From CAYFFV01 sp964342695 (lineage in GTDB: Bacteria; Acidobacteriota; Vicinamibacteria; Vicinamibacterales; UBA8438), in the NCBI GenBank assembly GCA_964342695.1, contig CAYFFV010000003.1, positions 1 to 64,000 on the forward strand: a DNA stretch of 64,000 bases, given 5' to 3'. This document shows, in pieces, positions 6,832 to 14,630 of the stretch; positions within the stretch are counted from its first letter, which is position 1, and every line of letters starts with the position of its first letter. The notes under the pieces were generated by a model. The model searched no databases. It was not told the DNA's origin and saw only the letters and a list, made by a program, of their open reading frames with translations. The position numbers were made by a program, and so were the translations under genes.

Positions 6832-7029
6832 ATGACTACTCATGAAACAAAGGTTGTTCATACCACCGATCGCTTTATGAAGGTTCTCTTTACCGTCATT
6901 GCTCTGAGTCTGGTTTGGCTGTCTGTGAAGGACACCCGGCTTGAGCCCGGCGTGACGCTGGAAGCGCAACCGGGGAGCTACAGTATCGTTCACTCTGGCT
7001 CAGTGAGTTGCTCCTACGGTTGTCCTTAG
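6832..7029 (+). CDS. Short signal-anchor peptide related to the tandem proteins
   Basis: The ATG at 6832 has AAGGAG at 6821-6826 with 5 bases of spacing, so translation is well supported. The 65-residue product contains TDRFMKVLFTVIALSLVWLSVKD, which aligns with the MDRYTK-hydrophobic-VKD anchor of the three tandem proteins. The body after the anchor is only about 26 residues and carries two cysteines near the end (SCSYGCP). It could be a truncated family member or a genuine short secreted peptide. It is divergent from the HGG gene and is the last gene before the right end of the element. Confidence 0.6.
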   Translation: MTTHETKVVHTTDRFMKVLFTVIALSLVWLSVKDTRLEPGVTLEAQPGSYSIVHSGSVSCSYGCP

Positions 7030-7212
7030 TCCACGCGCGGCGTCGATGAGTCGTCGGATCGGAAAATTGCGGGTGTGTGAACTGGGTGTGTATATACATA
7101 TTCTCGACCCCTTCGCGGTTTTCGATTTCTCTCGTTTTCAGTCTGAGAAAATCGAGACCCGGGGTGCTTTTACCCCTGTCCAAAGCACCAAAAAGTGCGA
7201 GCACCGATGGCC

Positions 7213-7234
7213 TTTGGGGGTAACATTGGGGGTA
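7213..7234 (+). repeat. Right integrase arm-type repeat
   Basis: This 22-bp segment matches 152-173 with one mismatch, in the same orientation, and contains two TTGGGGGTA cores (7213-7224 and 7225-7234). It lies 63 bp inside attR. Apart from an imperfect inverted repeat around 7120-7160, no gene or other feature is seen in 7030-7297. Confidence 0.7.
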
Positions 7235-7297
7235 CCGGCGAAGTGGGAATCTTAGAAACTTAAGCATCAGTAGGTACTTACAACGCCAATGTGTTGG

Positions 7298-7312
7298 CCA
7301 GTCCCTCCGCCA
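7298..7312 (+). repeat. attR: right attachment-site direct repeat
   Basis: This is an exact 15-bp copy of the tRNA 3' end (17-31). No tRNA sequence precedes it here, so it marks the distal junction of the element. Confidence 0.88.
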
Positions 7313-7404
7313 CAAATTTTCAGTTTTCATTTCTCTTAAAACTTGAGCGCTGGTAGGCTTTTGACGTCCCCGAAGGGACCTGATCGCGAAAGGACAGATA
7401 AACA

Positions 7405-9588
7405 ATGATCCATTCTTTCCGTAGCGTAGTCCTCGGCAGCATCGCAGCTGCACTCTTGCTATTCAATGTGGTGGCAACGCAGTCCAACATGTCAGATGGG
7501 TATATCAGTGGCATAGTTGAGAGCCAAAATGGTGGTGAGGCAGGCGTGTGGGTTATTGCGGAAACTGATGAACTCGATACGAAGTTTGCGAAGATAGTGG
7601 TCACTGATGACGACGGTCGCTTCGTACTACCAGAGCTTCCCGATGCAACCTATGATGTGTGGGTTCGGGGGTACGGCCTGGTCGATTCAGAAAAAGTGCA
7701 TCTTTCTCCCAACCGTGATGGGGTTCTCCTTGAAGCTGTAGTCGCGCCTACCCCTGCAGCTGCTGCGGAGTATTATCCCGGCAACTATTGGTACTCATTG
7801 ATCGAGCCACCGCCTAAAAGTGATTTTCCGGGAACCGGTCCGAATGGCAACGGAATTTCTGAGAGATATCTAAGCCAAGCCGCGTGGGTGGACAACATGA
7901 AACAAGGTTGTCAACTTTGTCATCAGCTCGGCAATAAGGCAACCCGTGTTCTTGAACGCCGGGACGATTTTGATTCGGCTGTTGCGGCGTGGGATCATCG
8001 CGTTCAGACTGGTCAACGTGGCAATCAGATGAGTGGTTTCATGAACCGGTTCGGACGCCAGCGTGCCCTTGAGATGTTTGCAGACTGGACTGAACGCATA
8101 GCGGCAGGCGAACTCCCACCAGCGCCACCTCGACCACTTGGATTGGAGCGTAATGTCGTAGTCACGTTATGGGATTGGGGTGAGGAAACTTCCTTCATTC
8201 ATGATGAGATTGTGACCGACAAACGCAATCCGCATTTAAACGGATACGGACCAGTCTACGGTGTGTCATCTGGGCATGGCACAATCACGGCCGTTGATCC
8301 GGTAGCTAATACGGCAACCGAGTTTACGATTCCAGTTAGGCCGGCCCCTGAGAGTATGCCAACGAGGTTTCCTCAATCCCAGGTCCATCCTTCCTACTAT
8401 TGGGGAGATCAAATTCACTGGGGTGTTGATCCGAATGAAAGGTCCGACCCTCATAACCCGATGATGGATCATAAGGGCCGTGTTTGGATGACTTCGGCAG
8501 TCCGCCAATTTGAAAATCCAGAGTGGTGTGGCGAAGGGGCGAGCAATCCGTACTCACAGTATTTTCCGATGAAGCGCTCGAGTCGACATGCCTCATATTA
8601 CGACCCAGCCGAACAAGATTTCGCGTTGGTTCATACATGCTACGGCACTCACCACTTACAGTTTGCGGAAGACGATGAAGATACCCTATGGTTCAGTGGT
8701 GACGTGAACGTCATTGGTTGGCTTAACACGCGCATGTACGACGAGACTGGAGACGAGATAGTGTCCCAAGGGTGGTGTCCTACGGTTTTAGATACTAATG
8801 GTGACGGGACCATCACGAAACCGTGGAACGAACCTGGCGACGAACGACCTGATGCAACACGGGATACGAGGATTTCAGGTTTCGGCTATGGCATTATTGC
8901 TAGTCCGGTTGACCATGCTGTTTGGATCACTCGAACCGGTCCTTTTCCGGGGCGGTTGATTCGTTTGGAACGCGGAAACAACCCGCCGGCTACATGCAAG
9001 GCAGAGGTCTTTGAGCCCCCGTCTATTGAGAATCCAAACGTTGATCCGATGCAAACTGGTTTTGCGCCTCGGGGTGTCGACGTTGATCGCGATGGGGTAA
9101 TCTGGGCTGCACTTTCTGGAAGTAGCCACATGGCGAGTTTTGATAGACGAAAATGTCGTATTACCAGCGGACCTGAGGCAACCGGGCAGCATTGTCCAGA
9201 AGGATGGACGCTATATCCGGTGCCTGGTCCTCAGATGAAGGGGGTCACTGATCCCGGGAGTGCTGATTTTCACTACTATAGCTGGGTCGATCAGTACAAC
9301 ACACTCGGCCTCGGAGAGAACATCCCAATTGCTAATGGATCGACTTCTGATTCATTGCTAGCCTTGGATCCCAAGACCGGCGACTGGGTGATTCTCCGGG
9401 TTCCCTATCCGATGGCCTTTTATTCCCGCGGGTTAGATGGTCGCATCGATGATCCGACTGCTGGATGGAAGGGGCGTGGATTATGGGCCAACTACGGTTC
9501 GAATTATATCTGGCACACTGAAGGTGGCAAAGGCACGAAGAGTAAAGCGGTGCGGTTCCAACTGCGACCAGATCCGTTAGCTCGTTAG
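7405..9588 (+). CDS. Secreted CxxCH protein with regulatory-like and propeller domains
   Basis: This is a 727-residue exported protein. Residues 1-26 are a signal peptide. Residues 30-110 form a carboxypeptidase regulatory-like beta-sandwich (SGIVESQNGGEAGVWV, then DDDGRFVLPELPDATYDVWV). A single c-type haem motif lies at C169-x2-C172-H173. The remaining roughly 500 residues resemble a streptogramin-lyase-like beta-propeller, with repeated W-and-D-rich strands such as DHKGRVWMT and DRDGVIWAA. Haem attachment would need the periplasmic cytochrome c maturation system. Proteins with this order are frequent in Acidobacteria-like genomes, but their substrates are unknown. An oxidoreductase or lyase role is possible. 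A ribosome-binding site (AAAGGA) precedes the ATG. It is the first chromosomal gene after attR. Confidence 0.75.
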   Translation: MIHSFRSVVLGSIAAALLLFNVVATQSNMSDGYISGIVESQNGGEAGVWVIAETDELDTKFAKIVVTDDDGRFVLPELPDATYDVWVRGYGLVDSEKVHLSPNRDGVLLEAVVAPTPAAAAEYYPGNYWYSLIEPPPKSDFPGTGPNGNGISERYLSQAAWVDNMKQGCQLCHQLGNKATRVLERRDDFDSAVAAWDHRVQTGQRGNQMSGFMNRFGRQRALEMFADWTERIAAGELPPAPPRPLGLERNVVVTLWDWGEETSFIHDEIVTDKRNPHLNGYGPVYGVSSGHGTITAVDPVANTATEFTIPVRPAPESMPTRFPQSQVHPSYYWGDQIHWGVDPNERSDPHNPMMDHKGRVWMTSAVRQFENPEWCGEGASNPYSQYFPMKRSSRHASYYDPAEQDFALVHTCYGTHHLQFAEDDEDTLWFSGDVNVIGWLNTRMYDETGDEIVSQGWCPTVLDTNGDGTITKPWNEPGDERPDATRDTRISGFGYGIIASPVDHAVWITRTGPFPGRLIRLERGNNPPATCKAEVFEPPSIENPNVDPMQTGFAPRGVDVDRDGVIWAALSGSSHMASFDRRKCRITSGPEATGQHCPEGWTLYPVPGPQMKGVTDPGSADFHYYSWVDQYNTLGLGENIPIANGSTSDSLLALDPKTGDWVILRVPYPMAFYSRGLDGRIDDPTAGWKGRGLWANYGSNYIWHTEGGKGTKSKAVRFQLRPDPLAR

Positions 9589-9707
9589 GTAAGATCGACT
9601 GTTCATGGTTTTGCTGCTAAATTCTTTCTCGGCATGAATTTCTTAGTCGCCAAGTTTCGCAGTTTGCCTCTTTTCTATTTTGCTCTTCAAGTAACGCTGC
9701 TATCGTT

Positions 9708-11849
9708 TCAATTGCTTCTATCTAAGCCGCGGCGCTTTAGGAGAGGGGTAATGTCCGGTTCACGACCACGAAAGTTGCGGTAGAGTTCCATCGCATCTTC
9801 GCTCCCCCCCTTAGACAACAGATTTTGACGGAAGTGGGTTCCGTTTTCTCGCGAGAGACCACCCTTCTCACGAAACCATTCCACAGTGTCTGCGTCCAAG
9901 ACCTCGCTCCAAATATACGAGTAATATCCTGCCGCATAGCCGCCACTCCAAATATGGGAAAAGTATGTGGTTCGATAGCGAGGAGGAATAGTGTCTAGTT
10001 TTATTCCGCTCTTCTCAAGAGCCGCCTCTTCAAAGGCCATTACCTCAGTGGCTTCCGGCACCTCTGTTTGAGTCAATTGATGCCACGCTTGATCCAGAAG
10101 AGATGCAGCTAAGTATTCAGTCGTCGCAAAGCCTTGATTAAAGGTTTCCGAGGCCAACAGTCGATCCAGCAAGTCTTCAGGCATTGGTTCACCCGTTTCG
10201 AAATGAACAGCATAATTTTGGAGCACCTCAGGCCAAATTGCCCACATCTCATTGACTTGCGAGGGGTATTCAACAAAATCACGCGGCACGGATGTTCCAG
10301 AAAAATATGGGTATCGTACGGACGAGAAGATGCCGTGCAAAGCATGACCAAATTCGTGAAACATTGTTTCAACTTCGTCAAATGTTAATAATGTCGATTG
10401 ATTGTCTGGTGGTTTTGTGATGTTTAAACAATTGATGATTATTGGTTTTGTATCCAGTAGAGAAGATTGCGAAACGAATGCATTCATCCAAGCGCCACCG
10501 CGTTTGGACGGTCGCGCATAGTAATCAATAAGAAAAAGGCCAAGTGGTTGTTCGTCGTGGTCGATTATGTCGAACACGCGCACATCCGGATGATACACAG
10601 GTAGGTCAGTTCGCTCCTTAAAAGAAATACCATAGAGTCGATTTGCTGCGTAAAAGACACCGTTAAACAGCACATTATTGAGTTCTAAATAAGGGCGGAG
10701 TTCTGTGGCATCAAAGTCATATCGACTCGATCGCAGTTTTTCCGTGTAATATGACCAATCCCATTGTTGTAGGGAGTGGGGTTCTTCAGAAGAAGTAATT
10801 AAAGTTTGCAGATCTCGCGCCTCGCGCCTCGCGTTTGACACTGCTGTCGGTGCTAGTCCTGCTAGTCGTCCGTTGACGGCACTGACAGTGCCAGCTGTTT
10901 GTCTTTCAAGGCTATATTCAGCGTGCGTAGTGTAGCCAAGCAACATCGCCCGTTCCGCACGAAGACTAGCAATTTTAGCAACTATGCTGCGGTTGTCAAA
11001 ATCTCCTCCACGGCTGCCTCGTTCAAGTGAGGTTTGCATCAGTTGTTCTCGCAGTGATCGATTTTCAAGGTTCTGTAAAATTGGTTGCCCGCTCGTATTA
11101 AGTAGTGAGATTAGATATTTTCCGCTGAAACCCCGTGCGTCTGCTGCGTTGGCCGCTGCGGTGATGGCTGTTGGGGATAGGCCGCGAAGTTCTTCACGAG
11201 TCTCCACGAGTACGGCAGAATCATTGACTTCACTTAACACGTTCTGACCAAACGTAGTTTGAAGACTTGCTAAGTCAGCATTAATGACACGCAAACGTTC
11301 TTTTTGAGAGGATGAAAGCAACGCACCAGCTCGAACGAAGTCGACGTAATATTCTTCAACTAAACGGAGAGACTCCTGATCAAGAGACAAAGCCTGACGG
11401 TTTTCGTAAACGTTTTTAATTCGTTCAAATAGTTGACTGTTTAAGAGAATGTGATCAGAGTGTGCAGATAACTTAGGTGCTATCTCGCTGTTTATTTTCT
11501 CTAAAGTTTCGTTTGTATTTGCTGCAGTCAGGTTAAAAAAAGCTGCTTGCACCCTATCCAGTAAACGTCCTGATTTTTCGAGTGCCACCACAGTGTTCTC
11601 AAAATTTGCAGGGTCAGGATTCTTTGTGATTTCGTCAATTTCAGCTAATTGTTCAACGAAACCTGTTTCAAACGCCGGTAAAAAAACACTATCGTCAAAG
11701 CGATCGAACTGGGGATAACTGAAAGGCAATGGGCTATCTTCAAAAAATGGATTATTGGGCATAAGGTGTTCCGACGGAGTCTCCGAGCAGTTCATGAACG
11801 ACATCATCACAAAAATAACAAAAGTTAATGTCAAAAGTTTCAACTTCAT
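9708..11849 (-). CDS. M3-family zinc metallopeptidase (Dcp-like), lipoprotein
   Basis: This is a dipeptidyl-carboxypeptidase/oligopeptidase-type enzyme that degrades short peptides. The zinc motif HEFGHALHG lies at about residue 500, followed by the usual downstream block with EMWAIWPEVL and the Y-rich end (GYAAGYYSYIWSEVLDADTVEWF). From the ATG at 11849 the protein has 713 residues, the normal length for Dcp. That start gives a clear lipoprotein signal: KLKLLTLTFVIFVMMSF followed by a lipobox-like FMNC. Upstream in-frame codons (to 11888) would bury this signal, so the later start is preferred. It should therefore be anchored to a membrane on the periplasmic side. It is convergent with the preceding gene. 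Confidence 0.93.
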   Translation of the reverse strand: MKLKLLTLTFVIFVMMSFMNCSETPSEHLMPNNPFFEDSPLPFSYPQFDRFDDSVFLPAFETGFVEQLAEIDEITKNPDPANFENTVVALEKSGRLLDRVQAAFFNLTAANTNETLEKINSEIAPKLSAHSDHILLNSQLFERIKNVYENRQALSLDQESLRLVEEYYVDFVRAGALLSSSQKERLRVINADLASLQTTFGQNVLSEVNDSAVLVETREELRGLSPTAITAAANAADARGFSGKYLISLLNTSGQPILQNLENRSLREQLMQTSLERGSRGGDFDNRSIVAKIASLRAERAMLLGYTTHAEYSLERQTAGTVSAVNGRLAGLAPTAVSNARREARDLQTLITSSEEPHSLQQWDWSYYTEKLRSSRYDFDATELRPYLELNNVLFNGVFYAANRLYGISFKERTDLPVYHPDVRVFDIIDHDEQPLGLFLIDYYARPSKRGGAWMNAFVSQSSLLDTKPIIINCLNITKPPDNQSTLLTFDEVETMFHEFGHALHGIFSSVRYPYFSGTSVPRDFVEYPSQVNEMWAIWPEVLQNYAVHFETGEPMPEDLLDRLLASETFNQGFATTEYLAASLLDQAWHQLTQTEVPEATEVMAFEEAALEKSGIKLDTIPPRYRTTYFSHIWSGGYAAGYYSYIWSEVLDADTVEWFREKGGLSRENGTHFRQNLLSKGGSEDAMELYRNFRGREPDITPLLKRRGLDRSN

Positions 11850-12018
11850 TGTGAACCTGCAATCAGTGCTATTAATTAAGGCAATCATAGTGCTGGACTA
11901 TTCTCTTTTAATTGTCAGCACGTGAAAACACAAGTATTTTTCAAGAAAATTAACTGGATATTCCAATTTTTACATTCGCAAGAGGTCCGCTCATTAGTTT
12001 ACAAGTCTGTTGCTGTTT

Positions 12019-12420
12019 TTAGGTCGCATCTAATGTTTCGTCCAATGGCGCCATTTTAAATGTATTAGAATCATTGGCCAATCGATTCCCGAGGTCCTCG
12101 CTCGCTCTAGCACACTTTAGACATTGCGTAGCCCACGGCACAGCGGTAAGACGTGACGGCGCAATGTCTCTTCGGCAGGTTTCGCAGACGCCATATTTCC
12201 CGCTTTTAATTTTTTTCAGCGCAGTTTGAGCCTGTCGTTTTTTAATCCACGTAATATTCAGTTCTCCGCTTGCTACCGCAATCGATTCGTTAGACTTGGC
12301 TTCATCTGAGGTATCGCTTTGGCGGTTTACTTTCAGCGAATCCAGTAGGGCGTTTTCTGATTCTTCCAGTGCGGACCGTAAGATGTGTGAAATAGCATGG
12401 AGGTCAGTTGTTCTTCTCAT
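12019..12420 (-). CDS. DksA/TraR-type C4 zinc-finger protein
   Basis: This is a 133-residue protein of the DksA/TraR family. These proteins bind the secondary channel of RNA polymerase and adjust initiation, often with ppGpp. A helical coiled-coil region spans about 5-75. The four-cysteine zinc finger is complete: C79, C82, C100 and C103 (CETC ... CLKC). The tip of the coiled coil lacks an obvious DxxDxA motif, reading SDTSDEAKSNES instead, so it may be a DksA-like paralog and not the canonical regulator. It is divergent from the XRE-cupin regulator at 12566, with a perfect palindrome in the shared upstream region. Confidence 0.85.
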   Translation of the reverse strand: MRRTTDLHAISHILRSALEESENALLDSLKVNRQSDTSDEAKSNESIAVASGELNITWIKKRQAQTALKKIKSGKYGVCETCRRDIAPSRLTAVPWATQCLKCARASEDLGNRLANDSNTFKMAPLDETLDAT

Positions 12421-12450
12421 TAGCAGCTCTCTTTTTAGTATTTGACTTTT

Positions 12451-12480
12451 ATTTTAAAGAAAATGTATTTTCTTTAAAAT
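12451..12480. promoter_or_regulatory. 30-bp perfect palindrome between divergent regulator genes
   Basis: ATTTTAAAGAAAAT (12451-12464) and its exact reverse complement (12467-12480) flank a 2-base centre. The tiny centre favours a protein-bound operator over an RNA hairpin. A plausible sigma-70 promoter for the XRE gene overlaps it: TTGACT at 12442-12447, 18-base spacer, TATTTT at 12466-12471. The neighbouring XRE-cupin protein is the obvious candidate ligand, by inference. Confidence 0.6.
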
Positions 12481-12565
12481 AAAATAATAATAATCAGTGA
12501 CAGAGACGTACTAAGAGTAAAAACAAAAAACAAAAAATTAACTCTGACGCAAGGAAAAACAGGAC

Positions 12566-13168
12566 ATGCCATTAAGCGAAACGCTATCTGAAGGATTAGA
12601 TACTTATTCCGTAGGAAACAAAATCAGAGTGCTCCGGGACGAAAAGAAGATGGGGTTAGTAGAACTTGGAAAACACACTGGTTTATCTGCAGCGTTACTA
12701 TCGAAGATTGAGCGGGGGAAGATGTATCCGACTCTGCCAACACTTCTTCGCGTTGCCATGGTTTTTAATGTTGGTCTTGATCATTTTTTTAATGTGGATA
12801 GACGAGTCTTGGAAGTGGTTCGTAGTAAGGACCGAAAGAAATTCCCTGAAAAACCGCGTCAAAAAAATGTGTCGTTCCACTTTGAATCGCTAGATTTTCC
12901 CGTGACTGAGCGGAAGATGAATGCTTATTTGGCCGAGTTTCAACCTTCAAGCATTGATGATGTCAAATTACACCGACATGCTGGCGTCGAATTTATTTAC
13001 GTTTTGGAAGGAAAACTTGGCATTTATGCTCAGGACAAGGAGGCCCAGTTGGCACCAGATGATTCGATTTACTTCGACTCAAGCCAACAACATGGCTACC
13101 GGCGTATTGGCCGAAAAGTCTGTCGAGCATTAGTAGTTATTTTGCCTACTGTAGGTGCGGTAGAGTAG
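12566..13168 (+). CDS. XRE-family regulator with cupin sensor domain
   Basis: This is a cytoplasmic transcription factor of 200 residues. An XRE helix-turn-helix lies at about 17-75 (IRVLRDEKKMGLVELGKHTGLSAALLSKIERGK). A cupin_2 barrel follows at about 110-195, containing HRHAGVEFIYVLEGKLG and QQHGYRRIGRK. Regulators of this build usually control small metabolic or stress operons and sense a small ligand through the cupin. The ATG is preceded by AAGGAAAAACAGGAC. It is divergent from the DksA-like gene and followed 12 bp later by the SRPBCC-SDR gene, probably in the same transcript. Autoregulation through the palindrome at 12451-12480 is plausible. Confidence 0.88.
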   Translation: MPLSETLSEGLDTYSVGNKIRVLRDEKKMGLVELGKHTGLSAALLSKIERGKMYPTLPTLLRVAMVFNVGLDHFFNVDRRVLEVVRSKDRKKFPEKPRQKNVSFHFESLDFPVTERKMNAYLAEFQPSSIDDVKLHRHAGVEFIYVLEGKLGIYAQDKEAQLAPDDSIYFDSSQQHGYRRIGRKVCRALVVILPTVGAVE

Positions 13169-13180
13169 GAGTCTTTTAAA

Positions 13181-14557
13181 TTGGATTTCATAAAGAAGAG
13201 TTACTCACGATCAACAAAAATAAAATCTTCAACAGTGGATGTATTCGAATGGCATACCCAACCCGGAGCATTTGAGCGATTGACGCCTCCCTGGATTCAG
13301 ACGCGGGGATTAGAGGTACATGGGATGCCTCCAGAACCCGGTTCCCAGGTGAATTTTCAAACAAAATTCGGTCCAGTATGGCAACGGTGGCTCGCAGAAC
13401 ACGGTCCGTGGATCCCCGGAGAAATGTTCAGCGACACACAAAAAAATGGACCTTTTAAAATGTGGGAACATACGCACCGATTTTTTTTAGATGAAGCAGG
13501 CACACGCCTCAAGGACACGGTGGACTACAAATTACCATTTGGAATATTAGGCATGTTAGGGACGCCCTTTGCAAGACGAGAAATAGATCGCATGTTCAGC
13601 TATCGCCATCGCGTGACTGCAGGAGATATTGGTTTTCATAAACAGTACGGAGGAAACACCATGAATGTATTGATGACGGGGTCGAGTGGATTAATTGGGT
13701 CTGCACTAACAGCGTTCCTTGCAAGCGGCGGCCATCAAGTGCGGCGTTTGCTTCGAGAGCCGTCTAGTGAAAAAAATACTTTCTCGTGGGATTCTGCGAG
13801 AGGCACTTTTACTCCGGGAGCACTTGAGGGAATTGACGCTGTAGTACATCTGGCTGGTGAAAATATCGCTGGAGGCCGGTGGAATAGCGCCCGGAAGGAT
13901 CGAGTGCGGAATAGTCGCGTCGATGACACACGTCAATTATGTGAGGCATTAGTGAGCCTGGAATCGCCTCCGAAAGTTCTTGTTGCAGCGTCTGCCACTG
14001 GTTTTTATGGAAATCGTGGCAACCAGTTGCTTGATGAGAGCACGGCACCGGGGCAGGATTTCTTATCTGAAGTCTGTATTGAGTGGGAGCGGGCTACGGC
14101 TCCTGCTAGAGAGAAGGGTATTCGAGTCGTTCATCTTCGTATAGGTATTGTCCTAAGTCCTCAAGGCGGTGCACTTAAACAGATGCTCTTGCCTTTTAAG
14201 GCTGGCGTTGGTGGTGTACTTGGTAGCGGCGATCAGTACATGAGCTGGATCGCGCTCGATGATTTGCTTGGTGTCGTTCTTTGTGCGTTGACTAATGAAT
14301 CCGTGAAAGGAGCAGTTAATGCGGTGGCTCCACACCCAGTGACAAACAAAGAGTTTACAAAAACGCTTGGTAAGGTTCTCAGACGACCGACCATTTTTCC
14401 AGTTCCTGCAATCGTTCTTCGTTTGGCGATGGGTGAGATGGCTGATGCCTTGCTCTTGTCGAGTACGCGAGTCGTACCCACAGTGCTGAAGTCAAAGAAT
14501 TTTCAATTTACATATCCGAAATTGGAAAGCGCCCTTCGTCATCTCTTAGGGCGGTAG
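13181..14557 (+). CDS. SRPBCC-SDR fusion, TIGR01777/YfcH-type epimerase family
   Basis: This is a two-domain cytoplasmic protein of 458 residues. Residues 1-150 form an SRPBCC (START-like) domain (AFERLTPPWIQTRGLEV). Residues 161-458 form an SDR39U1-type Rossmann domain beginning MNVLMTGSSGLIGSALT, with the NAD(P)-binding GSSGLIG and the YGNRG and HLRIGIVLSPQGGALKQML blocks typical of TIGR01777. The TTG at 13181 is used because AGGAG lies just ahead and the SRPBCC frame needs it. A second strong start is seen inside: GGAGG at 13650-13654, seven bases, then ATG 13661. That would yield a 298-residue stand-alone SDR, the usual length of YfcH. The substrate of this family is unknown. Confidence 0.88.
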   Translation: MDFIKKSYSRSTKIKSSTVDVFEWHTQPGAFERLTPPWIQTRGLEVHGMPPEPGSQVNFQTKFGPVWQRWLAEHGPWIPGEMFSDTQKNGPFKMWEHTHRFFLDEAGTRLKDTVDYKLPFGILGMLGTPFARREIDRMFSYRHRVTAGDIGFHKQYGGNTMNVLMTGSSGLIGSALTAFLASGGHQVRRLLREPSSEKNTFSWDSARGTFTPGALEGIDAVVHLAGENIAGGRWNSARKDRVRNSRVDDTRQLCEALVSLESPPKVLVAASATGFYGNRGNQLLDESTAPGQDFLSEVCIEWERATAPAREKGIRVVHLRIGIVLSPQGGALKQMLLPFKAGVGGVLGSGDQYMSWIALDDLLGVVLCALTNESVKGAVNAVAPHPVTNKEFTKTLGKVLRRPTIFPVPAIVLRLAMGEMADALLLSSTRVVPTVLKSKNFQFTYPKLESALRHLLGR

Positions 14558-14630
14558 CGGCAGGGAGAAAAAGATATATGGAAAGGCGCTCTCTGGAGAT
14601 ATTAAGGCTCGTTGCTGTACGCTATGTAGT

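Larger units (their letters stand above)
17..7312 (+). mobile_element. tRNA-integrated element, about 7.3 kb, P4-like integrase
   Basis: The element is bounded by a 15-bp direct repeat identical to the tRNA 3' end (17-31) and repeated at 7298-7312. The integrase gene sits directly inside the tRNA-proximal end, as is usual for tRNA-targeting tyrosine integrases. Gene content is typical of small satellite-like islands: integrase, AlpA-type regulator, DUF3631 P-loop protein, tiny coupled genes, HGG-motif protein. There are no capsid, tail, conjugation or relaxase genes, so it should depend on other elements for transfer or be vertically kept. By eye the element is richer in G and C than the chromosomal genes downstream. 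A tRNA-like fragment in its middle (4300-4338) hints that it is a composite of two elements. Confidence 0.88.

Noticed and set aside
7366..7379. GTCCC-CGAA-GGGAC hairpin before the gene at 7405
   Set aside because: Only five pairs, no T-run, no repetition elsewhere. It may be a chance fold in the leader.
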